Assembly: GCF_001659985.1 (NCBI RefSeq)
Contig: NZ_LYCS01000007.1
Location: 62,001-126,000 of the forward strand
DNA from: Oceanobacillus sp. Castelsardo
Lineage (GTDB): Bacteria > Bacillota > Bacilli > Bacillales > Amphibacillaceae
DNA length: 64,000 nucleotides
Direction: 5' to 3'
The translations under genes were made by a program, and so were the position numbers. The notes under the pieces were generated by a model. The model was not told the origin of the DNA and did no database searches. It was given only the letters and a program-made list of their open reading frames with translations. Of this stretch, positions 52,200 through 62,232 are shown piece by piece. Positions within the stretch are counted from its first letter, which is position 1. Every line of letters starts with the position of its first letter.

Positions 52200-52811
52200 T
52201 GTTAATCCTTTTGTCATAATAGGATATAAACTACCATTTATAGCAAATGTGGCTCTACCTGTTTCTTCAGATACAACAAGTACTAGTGCGTCCGTTAATT
52301 CTGTAATTCCGATTGCGGCACGATGTCTCGTTCCAACTTTTAAATGGACTTCTTGTGTTGACACAGGAAGAACATTCCCTGCTGAGACAATCCGATCGCT
52401 ACAGATCAACACCGCCCCATCATGCAAGGGATTCCCCGTATAAAAGATAGACTCTAGTAAAGGGGAAGATAACTGGGCTTGAACGTTAATTCCAGAATGA
52501 ACAAAGGAATCTAAGGGATCATGGCGTTCGATGACAATAAGTGCTCCATGGTTTCGCTCAGATAGATGTTGAATGGCGGTAGATAATACTTTAAATTGAT
52601 CGGTAAAGGAAGCGAGAAAACTCCGTAAATAAAAAGATGCTGCATTTACTTGAACATCGTGAAAGAGTTGATGAATCTCTTCAAAATCATTTAGGATATC
52701 TGTTTCCGTAATGTCGGTATGTTCGAGTACATCATGGATTTGGTTAGATAAAATTTCTAGATTCCCTCTTAATTGTGTAATAAGAGGAATTGGCAAATTT
52801 GCATTGGACAT
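52197..52811 (-). CDS. cdaS: Diadenylate cyclase CdaS (YojJ)
   Basis: Makes c-di-AMP from two ATP. The N-terminal helical YojJ domain (residues 1-65) is an inhibitory oligomerisation region in the B. subtilis enzyme. The DisA_N domain carries DGA at 131-133 and RHR at 162-164. The 204 residues match CdaS, the forespore-expressed cyclase, not CdaA (no membrane helices) or DisA (no C-terminal domains). It lies between dnaC and walR, where purA is usual, and 3.3 kb from gdpP. Confidence 0.9.
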   Translation of the reverse strand: MSNANLPIPLITQLRGNLEILSNQIHDVLEHTDITETDILNDFEEIHQLFHDVQVNAASFYLRSFLASFTDQFKVLSTAIQHLSERNHGALIVIERHDPLDSFVHSGINVQAQLSSPLLESIFYTGNPLHDGAVLICSDRIVSAGNVLPVSTQEVHLKVGTRHRAAIGITELTDALVLVVSEETGRATFAINGSLYPIMTKGLT

Positions 52812-52978
52812 TTAGGTAACACCTCATATATTTATATAGTATATATTTTTTGCTATAAGATAATTATTATACAAAGTTACAAAGAAACGTATTTAATTTG
52901 GGGAAAATAGCCCAAGTAAAGACATATTGTTCAATTTACGATAAAATAGAGTAAGCAATTGTAAAAGGAAGTGAGAGA

Positions 52979-53683
52979 ATGGCTCAGAAAATTTTAGTAG
53001 TTGATGATGAACAACCAATTGCAGATATATTACAATTCAACCTAGAAAAAGAAGGATATCAGGTTATTTGTGCATACGATGGGGATGAAGCCACCAAATT
53101 AGCAGAAAGTGAAAAGCCTGATTTAATTTTATTAGATATTATGCTTCCAAATAAAGATGGAAATGAAGTATTACGTGAAGTTAGAAAAACACAAACGATG
53201 CCAATCATTATGTTAACGGCGAAGGATTCCGAAATTGATAAAGTATTAGGATTAGAACTCGGAGCGGATGACTATGTGACAAAGCCTTTTAGTAATCGTG
53301 AATTAATTGCCCGAGTAAAGGCGAATTTACGAAGACAGCAAGTTCCCGATGTTGAACCGGAAAAGGAATCTAGCGATATAGAAATTGGTAATTTAACGAT
53401 ACATCCAGATGCTTATGTCGTATCTCGAGATGGAGTTCAAATAGAACTTACTCACCGAGAATTCGAATTACTACATTATTTAGCCCGTCATATTGGCCAA
53501 GTCATGACTCGTGAACATTTACTTGAAACGGTATGGGGCTATGATTACTTTGGTGATGTTCGTACAGTGGATGTAACCGTTAGGAGACTACGTGAGAAAA
53601 TAGAGGAGAATCCAAGTAACCCGACTTGGATTATTACCCGACGAGGTGTTGGGTATTATTTACGTAATCCTGAACAGGAGTAA
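52979..53683 (+). CDS. walR: Cell-wall response regulator WalR
   Basis: Essential OmpR/PhoB-type regulator of autolysins and cell-wall metabolism. The receiver domain has phospho-acceptor Asp53 (LLDIMLP) and the lysine in YVTKPF. The winged-helix output domain ends [23 protein letters not shown] precedes the ATG. It heads the walRKHIJ-htrA cluster. Confidence 0.98.
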   Translation: MAQKILVVDDEQPIADILQFNLEKEGYQVICAYDGDEATKLAESEKPDLILLDIMLPNKDGNEVLREVRKTQTMPIIMLTAKDSEIDKVLGLELGADDYVTKPFSNRELIARVKANLRRQQVPDVEPEKESSDIEIGNLTIHPDAYVVSRDGVQIELTHREFELLHYLARHIGQVMTREHLLETVWGYDYFGDVRTVDVTVRRLREKIEENPSNPTWIITRRGVGYYLRNPEQE

Positions 53684-53689
53684 TGTTTC

Positions 53690-55525
53690 ATGAATAAAGT
53701 TGGTTTTTTCCGTTCCATACAATTAAAATTCATTATTATATACATCTTATTACTAGTATTAGCGATGCAAGTAATAGGTACCTTTTTTATGAAAAAGTTA
53801 GAAGATGAGCTCTTAATGAACTATACCGAATCGATTAGTGAACGTATGGACTTGCTAAGTTATAATCTAGAACAAGCTTTTAATAAGGAAAGAACAGAAG
53901 ACGGGGAAGGACTAACATTACACGAAGAAGTTCAGCAAATAATAGAGGAGATCAGTGTTGATACGGCATTAACAAGTATTCAGGTAATTAATAATCAAGG
54001 CCGTATTATTGGAACAAACGATCCTAATTATCAGAAGGATATAGGTAAGAAGACGAGTCAAGATATTATTGATAATGCATTATTCTTTAATTCCTTTAAA
54101 GACGATATTATGTTGGATGAGGAATCACAAGAACGTGTATATGTGCAAGCATTACCCTTATATGACAAAGAAGGTACAGTTATTGGTATTATTTACGCAA
54201 AAGCACCAATACAAACTGTTTATGACCAATTAAATGAAATCAATGACATCTTCATCCAAGGTTCTATCTTAGCTATAAGTGTTTCTGCCTTTTTAGGTGT
54301 TTTAGTAGCTAGAACGATTACGAAACCAATTATGGAAATGCGCAGACAAGCACAAACAATGGCTAAGGGAGATTTTACACAAAAAGTAAATATATATGGG
54401 AAAGACGAGATTGGCCAGTTAGCAGAGACTTTTAATGATTTAAATAGTAGATTAAAACACTCCTATGCCACTATCGAAGAAGAACGGCGGAGGCTAAGTT
54501 CGGTCCTGTCGAACATGTCAGATGGAGTTATTTCAATTGATAAATCTGGAATCATTACGCTGACAAATGAGTCTGCCGGAAGATTGATTGGCGTAAATCC
54601 AGATGATATTATCGGGGATTACTTTTTAGATGTTCTACAATTAGAAGATAAAATTGTGGATATAACGGAGCTCCAAGATAGTGGTTCCATTATTATCGAT
54701 TTTAGTGAAGAGGATGAGCCTTTATTAATTCGAGCTAACTTTTCTACCGTAGTTGATGATGAGGATGAAATAACTGGGTTTATTGCTGTTTTAAGTGATG
54801 TGACAGAACAAGAAAAGGTGGAACAAGAACGGCGAGAATTTGTTTCCAATGTATCTCATGAATTACGAACACCTTTAACGACGATGAAGAGTTATATTGA
54901 GGCATTAACGGAAGGGGCTTGGCAAGATAAAGACATTGCCCCACGCTTCTTAAATGTTGCACAAAATGAGACAGACCGCATGATTAGAATGGTCAATGAT
55001 TTATTGCAATTATCGAAGCTCGATCAAGATGAATATCCGATGCATAAGGAACGAACAGAATTTATAGGTTATTTTCATCACGTCGTAGATCGATTAGAAA
55101 TGAATATCCCAGAACAACTGACGTTTATACGTGAACTACCTAAGGGACTCTTTTATGTTTGGATAGATAAAGATAAAATGACCCAAGTATTGGATAATAT
55201 CATTTCTAATGCCATTAAATATTCTCCAGAGGGCGGAAAAATCCGTCTCAAAGTAGAACAGAAAAGACACCATCTGTTGATAAGTATAAAAGACGAAGGA
55301 ATAGGAATAGCCTATGATAAATTAGACAAGATATTTGAACGTTTTTATCGTGCTGACAAGGCTAGGTCAAGAAAACTAGGTGGAACAGGTTTAGGATTAG
55401 CCATTACAAAAGAACTAATCGAGGCCCACCACGGTAAGATTTGGGCTAAAAGTAAAGAAGGTAAAGGGACGACGATTCTCTTTACACTTCCGCTGATGAA
55501 TCAGAAGCGGAGGGGTGGAAGATGA
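53690..55525 (+). CDS. walK: Sensor histidine kinase WalK
   Basis: Partner of WalR. Two membrane helices (about residues 13-33 and 186-208) flank an extracellular sensor domain. HAMP (209-262), PAS (265-375) and HisKA follow with phospho-acceptor His390 in VSNVSHELRTP. The ATPase has NIISNAIKYSPEGG and GTGLGLAITKELI. It begins six bases after walR and overlaps walH by four bases. Confidence 0.97.
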   Translation: MNKVGFFRSIQLKFIIIYILLLVLAMQVIGTFFMKKLEDELLMNYTESISERMDLLSYNLEQAFNKERTEDGEGLTLHEEVQQIIEEISVDTALTSIQVINNQGRIIGTNDPNYQKDIGKKTSQDIIDNALFFNSFKDDIMLDEESQERVYVQALPLYDKEGTVIGIIYAKAPIQTVYDQLNEINDIFIQGSILAISVSAFLGVLVARTITKPIMEMRRQAQTMAKGDFTQKVNIYGKDEIGQLAETFNDLNSRLKHSYATIEEERRRLSSVLSNMSDGVISIDKSGIITLTNESAGRLIGVNPDDIIGDYFLDVLQLEDKIVDITELQDSGSIIIDFSEEDEPLLIRANFSTVVDDEDEITGFIAVLSDVTEQEKVEQERREFVSNVSHELRTPLTTMKSYIEALTEGAWQDKDIAPRFLNVAQNETDRMIRMVNDLLQLSKLDQDEYPMHKERTEFIGYFHHVVDRLEMNIPEQLTFIRELPKGLFYVWIDKDKMTQVLDNIISNAIKYSPEGGKIRLKVEQKRHHLLISIKDEGIGIAYDKLDKIFERFYRADKARSRKLGGTGLGLAITKELIEAHHGKIWAKSKEGKGTTILFTLPLMNQKRRGGR

Positions 55526-56781
55526 AACTTGAAACGATAAAATCATTTATTTTAGTCTTTTTAATTGGAACTAGTTTATTACTTACGTTTGGAATGTGGA
55601 ATTATCAGCCAAGTGTTCAATTATTAAGTGATGCGAAGCCTGAAGACTTTAGTCTAAATGGTACCGAAGAGTCTGTCCGTACACTTATTGAACCAAGACA
55701 AATTATTTTCCACCATTTCAATCAGCACTATGGATTCACAGTCCCAGTAGAACAAAGTAATTTCTTCAAGGAAATTCAACAATGGGTATTATTTAATTTT
55801 GAATTGAAAAAGGTAGAAGAAAATAATCACGAACATGATGTGGAGATTACTTTCCCTACCCCTTTACCAATGGAAATATTAGATAGTCTTTTTACATTTC
55901 AAGTAACCAATCTAGAATTACCAATATGGTCGTTTCAGAAAGTATATTTCACGTTGGATAAGGAATTACGCGTTATAAGAGTTGAGTTTCTTTCTATTGA
56001 TGGAAGGGACAAGGCTGTTGCGGTTATCCAAGATGGAAAGAACTTTGAACAATTAGCATCCTATTTAGATAATCAAGACCTTACTAGATTCTCCGTATTT
56101 AAAAATGGAAATGGTGAGTCTCTCTATATTCCTGAAGGCCCTATACAATTAACGAGGCAAACTAAGGCGTTTAGTAAGATTAATGCGAATAATTTAGTTG
56201 ATGTGTTATTTTCGGATCCTTCTATTGTAAGGCAATCGAATTATTCTAATATAGGGACTACGTATTTTACCGATAGTAGCCAAATGAGCGTTACGCAAGA
56301 TGAAGCAAGAATAGAGTATATTAGCCCAGGTGCGATTAATGAAACGTTAGAACCCCTATTTGCGGAAGACTTATTAAATAAAAGCATTTCGGATATAAAC
56401 TCGTATCAAGGATGGACAGAAACATTTAAATTAATGGATATGAACACAAATGAAAATGTCATTCGTTATCAAATGTTTTATAATGGCTATCCGGTATTTA
56501 GTCCTTTAAGCATCATGGAACAAAGATGGGGACAACGATTAATAGAGTATAATCGTCCGCTTTTCCGTAGCAATAACTCACTTAATGATAATGAAGTTAC
56601 ACTACCAACCAGTGATAAGGTCTTAGTTTATCTAGAGAAAAATTATAAACTTGAGGATATAAACGATATACAAGTTGGTTATCAATTAATTTATGACAAG
56701 GATAAAAATATTATTATTTATGAACCATGTTGGTTTATGCAGCAGCAATATAATAAAGAGTGGATTCCAATTCATCCTTAA
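55522..56781 (+). CDS. walH: WalK regulator WalH (YycH)
   Basis: Membrane-anchored extracellular protein that, with WalI, tunes WalK activity. One N-terminal helix (IKSFILVFLIGTSLLLTFGM) is followed by the large YycH domain. Its 419 residues are a little shorter than in B. subtilis. It overlaps walK by four bases. A repeat remnant sits between it and walI. Confidence 0.92.
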   Translation: MKLETIKSFILVFLIGTSLLLTFGMWNYQPSVQLLSDAKPEDFSLNGTEESVRTLIEPRQIIFHHFNQHYGFTVPVEQSNFFKEIQQWVLFNFELKKVEENNHEHDVEITFPTPLPMEILDSLFTFQVTNLELPIWSFQKVYFTLDKELRVIRVEFLSIDGRDKAVAVIQDGKNFEQLASYLDNQDLTRFSVFKNGNGESLYIPEGPIQLTRQTKAFSKINANNLVDVLFSDPSIVRQSNYSNIGTTYFTDSSQMSVTQDEARIEYISPGAINETLEPLFAEDLLNKSISDINSYQGWTETFKLMDMNTNENVIRYQMFYNGYPVFSPLSIMEQRWGQRLIEYNRPLFRSNNSLNDNEVTLPTSDKVLVYLEKNYKLEDINDIQVGYQLIYDKDKNIIIYEPCWFMQQQYNKEWIPIHP

Positions 56782-56815
56782 AAGGTTGTTCAAAAAGTCC
56801 GGTAAAAATGACACA
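56781..56815. repeat. GTTCAAAAA-family remnant between walH and walI
   Basis: GGTTGTTCAAAAAGTCCGGT then AAAAATGACAC matches one end of the element at 33886-34030 in reverse orientation. It is only about 35 bases long and overlaps the walH stop codon region. Confidence 0.8.
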
Positions 56816-56838
56816 TAATAAGAAAGGGGGACTAAGAG

Positions 56839-57777
56839 ATGCAATGGGGCCATATAAAAACACTATTTATCCTTAGTTTCCTAATTCTTAACATCTATTT
56901 AGTTTTTCAATTTGTTCAGAAGCAGCAGGATGCAGATTTGGGGATTATATTTAGTCAGGAAACAACAATCGAAGACCAATTAGAAGCTGATAACATTAAG
57001 ATTCCTAAATTGGATATGAATGTAAAAGAAGAAACCTATATTTTAACTTCAGAAAAGGTTTTTGACGAAAAGGAATTAGAAAAAATCCAAAATAAAGATG
57101 ACCGACAAACAGTTGTTATTAATGGTAATTTTATTGTTTCGCAATTGGAAGAGCCAATACCGATTCCAAAGAATGCTTCCAATCAGGAAATATCTGATTT
57201 AGTGAAGGGTCAAATATTTTTCCCAGACGAATTCGTATATTGGGATTGGCATAAGGAATTAAATGTATTGATTTTCTTCCAGCAAATTGAAGGTCGTACG
57301 GTGTATTATAATGAGCATGGACCAGGGCTTTTGTTGGTTTATTTGAACGATAAAAATGAGATAACACATTATACGGAAACCTTACTAAATAAAACAGATG
57401 CCCAAGGTTCAGGTTCTAAGCCATTAATTCAGCCAATGCAAGCTATTGAAGCATTATATAATTCAAACGATTTACATCCGAATGAAGAAGTAACAAAAAT
57501 AAAATTAGGATATTATTCAAGGTTAATTGAAGAGGGAGAGCAAGTATTTGCTCCAACATGGAATGTAACGGTAAATGGAGAGCGTAACTACTTTATTAAT
57601 GCTATTGAGGGATTTATTTTTTCCAGCATTGATAAAACGTTTCTTGATACGATGATTGAAGATAACATCTTTAAGATTCATTCTTTAAATGATGAAGAAG
57701 AAAAGGAATTTGAACCCTTTTTAGACATGTTAAACAAGAAGCAACAGTTCAAAAATCGGAGTGAAATAGAAAAATGA
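56839..57777 (+). CDS. walI: WalK regulator WalI (YycI)
   Basis: Second membrane-anchored WalK modulator. A single helix ([19 protein letters not shown]) precedes the extracellular YycI domain. Its 312 residues include a C-terminal tail longer than the B. subtilis protein (280). AGAAAGGGGGAC precedes the ATG. It overlaps walJ by four bases. Confidence 0.9.
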   Translation: MQWGHIKTLFILSFLILNIYLVFQFVQKQQDADLGIIFSQETTIEDQLEADNIKIPKLDMNVKEETYILTSEKVFDEKELEKIQNKDDRQTVVINGNFIVSQLEEPIPIPKNASNQEISDLVKGQIFFPDEFVYWDWHKELNVLIFFQQIEGRTVYYNEHGPGLLLVYLNDKNEITHYTETLLNKTDAQGSGSKPLIQPMQAIEALYNSNDLHPNEEVTKIKLGYYSRLIEEGEQVFAPTWNVTVNGERNYFINAIEGFIFSSIDKTFLDTMIEDNIFKIHSLNDEEEKEFEPFLDMLNKKQQFKNRSEIEK

Positions 57778-58559
57778 CTTTACGTTTTAGTGTGTTGGCA
57801 TCTGGAAGTACAGGAAATGCCTTTTATATCGAATCAGAACAACAGAAGTTATTAGTCGATGCGGGCCTAAGCGGCAAGAAGCTTACGGAGTTATTTCAAA
57901 AAATCCAGGTAGATCCAAATGATCTATCTGGTATTTTAGTTACCCATGAGCATAGTGATCATATTAAAGGACTAGGGATTTTTGCACGTAAATATAATCT
58001 ACCAATCTATGCAAATGAAAAAACGTGGAAAGCAATGGATAAGTCGATTGGGAAAATTTCAGTAGATCAAAGGTTTTTATTTCAAATGGAAGAGGTTAAG
58101 ACCTTTGGAGATATGGATGTGGAATCATTTGGCGTATCCCATGACGCAGCGGAACCAATGTTTTATACGTTTCGCAGTAATGGCAAAAAGATAGCACTTG
58201 TAACGGATTTAGGTTATGTATCGGAGCGAATTAAGAAAACGGTAGAAGATGCAGATGCCTATATCTTTGAAGCGAATCATGATGTGGAGATGCTTCGAAT
58301 GGGTAGATATCCTTGGAGTGTAAAACGCCGCATTTTAGGGGATTCTGGTCATGTTTCTAATGAAGATAGTGGACTAGCATTAGCAGATATCATAAGCAAT
58401 CGTACAAAACGAATTTATTTAGCTCATTTAAGTTTAGATAACAATATGAAAGACTTAGCACGTATGTCCGTTGATCAAGTCCTTCAAGAACGTGGAATTA
58501 ACATAGATTTACATGATACAGATCCCGAAGAACCAACATCATTATATGAAGTAAGTTAA
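57774..58559 (+). CDS. walJ: Metallo-beta-lactamase-fold hydrolase WalJ (YycJ)
   Basis: A 261-residue MBL-fold protein, reported as a DNA exonuclease in mismatch repair and needed for coordinated division. The metal motif is [10 protein letters not shown]; further ligands are in SHDAAEP, TDLGY and EANHD. ATGA overlap with walI indicates coupling. Confidence 0.93.
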   Translation: MTLRFSVLASGSTGNAFYIESEQQKLLVDAGLSGKKLTELFQKIQVDPNDLSGILVTHEHSDHIKGLGIFARKYNLPIYANEKTWKAMDKSIGKISVDQRFLFQMEEVKTFGDMDVESFGVSHDAAEPMFYTFRSNGKKIALVTDLGYVSERIKKTVEDADAYIFEANHDVEMLRMGRYPWSVKRRILGDSGHVSNEDSGLALADIISNRTKRIYLAHLSLDNNMKDLARMSVDQVLQERGINIDLHDTDPEEPTSLYEVS

Positions 58560-58634
58560 TTTTTCCCGTGTATTTTCCCAAAAAGTAGGAAAACTACTGT
58601 GTAGAAAATACTACTAATAAATGAGGGAAAATAT

Positions 58635-59855
58635 ATGGGCTATTATAATGACGGGTATCCGCCAAATCCGCATCGTAGAAAAAAGCGGAAATATAATTGG
58701 ATTTTATCCATGTTAGTTGGATTAGGTATTGGGGTTTTCGTTGCGGTGCAAGTGATACCAACTTTCAGCGAGCCACAAAGTAAAAGGATAGATAGTTTTA
58801 ATAAAGTGAAAACGGAACAGAATGGGAAAGGTGAGTTTCCTGCTGAAATTATGAATACTTCTGTAAATGTAGATGTCTCTACGCAAGTAACAGAAATAGT
58901 GAATAAGGTTACGCCGGCAGTTGTTGGTGTATCGAATCTTATGGAAAATGTCGATTATTGGCATCAATCAGAAGTAACGGAGGCAGCAACTGGATCAGGG
59001 GTTATCTATAAAGTGAAAGACGGAAATGCCTATGTTGTGACAAACCATCATGTTATCGAAGGTGCGGATGAAGTTGAGGTTGTATTATACAATGAAACTT
59101 CCATCCCAGCTGAAATAATCGGAAGTGATATTTTCACTGATTTAGCTGTTTTACGAATGGACGCTTCAAATGTAGAAAAAGTAATAGATATCGGTTCATC
59201 CGGAAACGTCAAAGTAGGTGAGCCAGCTATTGCAATAGGAAACCCCCTCGGTCATATGTTTTCAAGTACGGTAACACAGGGGGTAATCAGCGGAAAAGAG
59301 CGTACGATACCCCAGGATTTCGACCAAGATGGAAGATCTGATTGGCAAGCAGAAGTAATTCAAACAGATGCTGCAATCAACCCTGGTAACAGTGGTGGAG
59401 CACTGATTAATATTTCCGGTCAGCTAATTGGTATTAACTCCATGAAAATTAACCAAGAAGCGGTGGAGGGAATTGCCTTTTCCATCCCTATCGATTTTGC
59501 ACTGCCAGTGATTAATGAATTAGAGAATACCGGAGAAGTGGTTCGGCCATACTTAGGCGTAGAAATCTATTCACTAGATGAAGTCCCGCAAGCGGAATGG
59601 AAGGATACTTTAAAACTACCTAAGGATGTAGAAGGCGGAGTATATGTTTGGACTGTCGAACGGTTATCCCCGGCTGATAAAGCTGGTTTAAAGCAGTTGG
59701 ACGTAATTACTGCACTAGATGATAAACCAACAATGTCGATGATTGATTTACGCAAGATTTTATATCAAGAAAAGAAAATTGGGGAAAAGGTAAAAGTAAC
59801 CTATTATCGCAATGGAAAACGAAAAGAAACAACTTTTGAACTCGGAGCACAATAA
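58635..59855 (+). CDS. htrC: HtrA-family serine protease
   Basis: A membrane-anchored quality-control protease. One helix (residues about 23-43) is followed by the trypsin-like domain with the catalytic His in VTNHHVIEG, Asp in DLAVLRM and Ser in NPGNSGGAL. A C-terminal PDZ domain is present (RPYLGVEIYSL to KVTYYRNGKR). It is the htrA-like gene at the end of the wal cluster (YycK/HtrC of B. subtilis). rlmH, which often follows, is not seen. Confidence 0.93.
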   Translation: MGYYNDGYPPNPHRRKKRKYNWILSMLVGLGIGVFVAVQVIPTFSEPQSKRIDSFNKVKTEQNGKGEFPAEIMNTSVNVDVSTQVTEIVNKVTPAVVGVSNLMENVDYWHQSEVTEAATGSGVIYKVKDGNAYVVTNHHVIEGADEVEVVLYNETSIPAEIIGSDIFTDLAVLRMDASNVEKVIDIGSSGNVKVGEPAIAIGNPLGHMFSSTVTQGVISGKERTIPQDFDQDGRSDWQAEVIQTDAAINPGNSGGALINISGQLIGINSMKINQEAVEGIAFSIPIDFALPVINELENTGEVVRPYLGVEIYSLDEVPQAEWKDTLKLPKDVEGGVYVWTVERLSPADKAGLKQLDVITALDDKPTMSMIDLRKILYQEKKIGEKVKVTYYRNGKRKETTFELGAQ

Positions 59856-59865
59856 AGAACAAAAG

Positions 59866-60010
59866 CGGAAGCGCCCTTACAGGCTAAGAACGCGACGTCC
59901 TGTCGCAACGCCTGTACTAGCACGTCTTGTGCGTCGTAGCGACGTACGGAGGTGAGGGAAGCCTCGCTAGTCGCTGGGCGCTGGACGTGTCCTTCTTTAA
60001 GAAAGAATTT
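59866..60010. repeat. Dispersed repeat after htrC
   Basis: GCGGAAGCGCCC, CTTACAGGCTAAGAACGCGA then CGTCC, GTACTAGCACGTC, GTCGCTGGGCGCTGGACGTG and TCCTTCTTTAAG. The centre matches the inverse of 22868-22968 and the end matches 36863 and 52088. A 69-codon frame across it (59927-60136) is spurious. Confidence 0.85.
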
Positions 60011-60055
60011 AATAAGCTCATTTGTATACTTCTGTTCATAAATTTATACACAAGA

Positions 60056-60092
60056 AAACAGCTATCTTCGGGATGGAAGATAGCTGTTTGTT
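60056..60092 (+). terminator. Terminator after htrC
   Basis: AAACAGCTATCTTC and GAAGATAGCTGTTT form a 14-base stem followed by GTTATT. It lies about 200 bases after the htrC stop, beyond the repeat. Confidence 0.8.
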
Positions 60093-60266
60093 ATTCACAG
60101 GTATTATCCACAGCGTGTGGATATACCTGTAGATAAATACAATATATGGTATAGAAAGAATGTTCGGCAACAAAATAACTACGAACATTTGTGCATATGT
60201 TGATAAGTTTGTGGATGAATAGAAATAATGTGGAATAAAAGTGCTGTTATTAACTAATTATCAACA
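60091..60266. other. DnaA-box cluster away from oriC
   Basis: Seven DnaA-box-like nonamers in 176 bases: TTATTCACA 60091, TTATCCACA 60104 (perfect), TGTGGATAT 60116, TGTAGATAA 60128, TGTTGATAA 60198, TGTGGATGA 60210 and TTATCAACA 60258. It lies about 32 kb from the origin in a gene-free gap (59856-60281). Confidence 0.75.
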
Positions 60267-60281
60267 GATTTCCAATAATGG

Positions 60282-60632
60282 TTAATTGTATTTATAAACT
60301 GCTAACAATAAAAGAAGCATTACAAAATCTAGCCTAGCTTCAAATAAGAAGTGTAAGAAGGCTCCACTTGAAAGCAGAGGTAATTTGGTCAGAAGAACGG
60401 CAGCTAACATAATAACAATTAGTATGGACGAAGCCTTTCTTATATACATTCGGGCACAAATTAAAGTCCCACACACAATTTCTGCTATTGCAACGAGAAA
60501 CAATAAGAGTTCTGGATAAGGAATACCTAAATTCGCAAAAATTATTTTAAAATCACCATTAATTAATTTAATAACTCCTGATGTGATAAAAACGTAGCCA
60601 ATTGCATAACAAACCCACCTTGTCATCTGCAT
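60282..60632 (-). CDS. DoxX-like membrane protein
   Basis: A 116-residue protein with four hydrophobic helices and the pattern GVIKLINGDF, LLLFLVAIAEIVCGTLI and RLDFVMLLLLLAVY, like small DoxX/MauE-type proteins. Such proteins take part in redox or sulfur metabolism in some species, but the role here is unknown. The start at 60632 has GGAGATGCAG nearby. Confidence 0.65.
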   Translation of the reverse strand: MQMTRWVCYAIGYVFITSGVIKLINGDFKIIFANLGIPYPELLLFLVAIAEIVCGTLICARMYIRKASSILIVIMLAAVLLTKLPLLSSGAFLHFLFEARLDFVMLLLLLAVYKYN

Positions 60633-60747
60633 CTCCTTCTCAACCCCCTAAATACATTATTACTATATTCATATGCTTGAAGGTGGACAACATTGACAAG
60701 CAGTTAAGGTGTTTCCTGTTTTTGTGGATATCTTAAATGGTTACATA

Positions 60748-60795
60748 GAAAAAATACCAGCCTACTTAATGCGAAAGAGACTGGTATTTTTAATG
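60748..60795 (-). terminator. Terminator after the 62-residue membrane protein gene
   Basis: AAAAATACCAG and CTGGTATTTTT form an eleven-base stem with T runs on both strands. The rest of 60633-60899 shows no gene. Confidence 0.75.
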
Positions 60796-60899
60796 ATCAA
60801 TATTAAATGGTATAGTCCTATTTCACTTAAACTTACCTTATGGTGAAAGGTGCTATCGTTTATTCAAGATTAGCAGTCTATTGCGATAGAAAAATCACC

Positions 60900-61088
60900 C
60901 TATCTTTCCTTTTTCCTTTTACTCCAATCATATGGTTTGTTTATCCACTTCCCAATAGGATAAATTAAAAATAAAAGCACAGAAAAAATAATGTTGTCAA
61001 CCCAATGAATGTCACTGTTAAAAATGAATTGCTTTACGGTTAAAAAAAGAAATGCAATTATTGGGATTCCAATATTCTTTTTAAACAT
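60900..61088 (-). CDS. Small membrane protein, function unknown
   Basis: A 62-residue protein with two hydrophobic helices and a strongly basic tail (YDWSKRKKER). GGGGAGGATAGT precedes the ATG, a very good ribosome-binding site, which is the main support for the gene. No family recognised. Confidence 0.6.
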   Translation of the reverse strand: MFKKNIGIPIIAFLFLTVKQFIFNSDIHWVDNIIFSVLLFLIYPIGKWINKPYDWSKRKKER

Positions 61089-61236
61089 ACTATCCTCCCC
61101 ATAAGAAGCTATAATTTATTCCTTCCTTTATAAGTAAAAAATAAAAAAAGTAGAAAGATTATCCCCAAGCTTTTGTTATAAGTCTTTTTACAACTTTATG
61201 TATGTGTTATGTTCAGCCATTTCATAATGGATTCCG

Positions 61237-61341
61237 TTATCTCTTCTTTTTACTCTGTTTCCTTGTATTTAATATAACCATGCCTCCAATAATCGCAGAA
61301 AAAACAGCCAAGAAAACTATTATGAGTTCATTATCCAACAT
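61237..61341 (-). CDS. 34-residue single-helix membrane peptide
   Basis: Reads MLDNELIIVFLAVFSAIIGG then MVILNTRKQSKKKR. One hydrophobic helix is followed by a basic tail. GAGGTGATT lies directly before the ATG at 61341. It is below usual length cut-offs. Such single-helix peptides are common in Bacilli and easily missed. Function unknown. Confidence 0.5.
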   Translation of the reverse strand: MLDNELIIVFLAVFSAIIGGMVILNTRKQSKKKR

Positions 61342-61535
61342 AATCACCTCGTGTATTTGAAAGTATTTATTTAGGCTAACTCCTTAACAAACTTGACCTT
61401 TAGCTCCATAATTCATAATAATAAGTAAAACTAATGAGCAATGATTACACAATTTCCTTTTCAAAAATAAGCTGCAACTTTAATGTCAGTCCATTATAAA
61501 TCTACTTCCCAAAACAACAGTATTACCAGCACTAA

Positions 61536-61736
61536 TCAATTAATAATAAATACTGAAATCAATAAACTGATTGCAACGGAAATATATGCGATTTGTATGG
61601 TTATGTACATTGTAAATTCAAGGGTTGAAAGTTTTCTTTGTTTTTTAGTCCTTTCTAAATGTCGTAAATAGAATGCGGAACTCAAAACAAGTAATGCGCT
61701 AGCAACTGCACGTAAAATTTCTACAAAGATGATCAA
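61536..61736 (-). CDS. Small two-helix membrane protein
   Basis: A 66-residue protein with two hydrophobic helices separated by a basic loop (RHLERTKKQRK). It would start at a TTG with AAAGGGG nine bases upstream. No family recognised. It belongs to a run of small minus-strand membrane-protein genes at 60.9-62.1 kb. Confidence 0.45.
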   Translation of the reverse strand: MIIFVEILRAVASALLVLSSAFYLRHLERTKKQRKLSTLEFTMYITIQIAYISVAISLLISVFIIN

Positions 61737-61833
61737 GTATATTAGCCCCTTTCCCGAACATTGGAACTAAAATTTGGATTTTAGTAATCTAAGCTTAGTT
61801 CCCCGATATCCCTTCAGTTTTAAATTATTTTCA

Positions 61834-62142
61834 CTATGGAGCAAAGCTGATTTGACCAGTGAACAATAAGATAATCACAATGATCCAAAATATAAAGAAA
61901 GACGATGAGAGGATTAAAGAAATAATAGGGATTACATTTTTCTCCGTTTTCTTAACTATTCCAATGAGGGATAGTACGATGCCAGTTCCCGTAAGTAAAA
62001 ATGTTATATTATCCCCAACTGAATTCCCGATATTTGCTATTCTTGTCGGCGTTATAAATACAATAAAAAAGCAAATAATGCCATTAACCAAAGAAATATA
62101 GCTAATGATACTATGCTTCTTTGATGTAATATTGTTCTTCAA
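61834..62142 (-). CDS. Small membrane protein, function unknown
   Basis: A 102-residue protein with three hydrophobic helices and a basic N-terminus (KNNITSKKHS). The pattern of a DUF4064- or DUF4190-like small membrane protein is possible but not certain. The TTG start at 62142 has GGAGGG about ten bases upstream. Confidence 0.55.
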   Translation of the reverse strand: MKNNITSKKHSIISYISLVNGIICFFIVFITPTRIANIGNSVGDNITFLLTGTGIVLSLIGIVKKTEKNVIPIISLILSSSFFIFWIIVIILLFTGQISFAP

Positions 62143-62151
62143 ATAATCACA

Positions 62152-62232
62152 GCCCTCCTGGTCACAGTTGCTCCTTTTTCATGCAGTCGGCGAGAAAAGG
62201 CTCGGCCAATCTCCGAACGCCCTCCTGGTCAC
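62152..62232. repeat. 14-bp direct repeat upstream of a membrane-protein gene
   Basis: GCCCTCCTGGTCAC occurs at 62152-62165 and 62219-62232, 67 bases apart. The first copy contains, on the minus strand, the ribosome-binding site of the gene starting at 62142. The second has no gene behind it. This hints at a duplicated or deleted leader. The gap 62143-62451 holds no other gene. Confidence 0.7.

Noticed and set aside
59927-60136. 69-codon frame after htrC
   Set aside because: It covers a repeat, a terminator and DnaA boxes.
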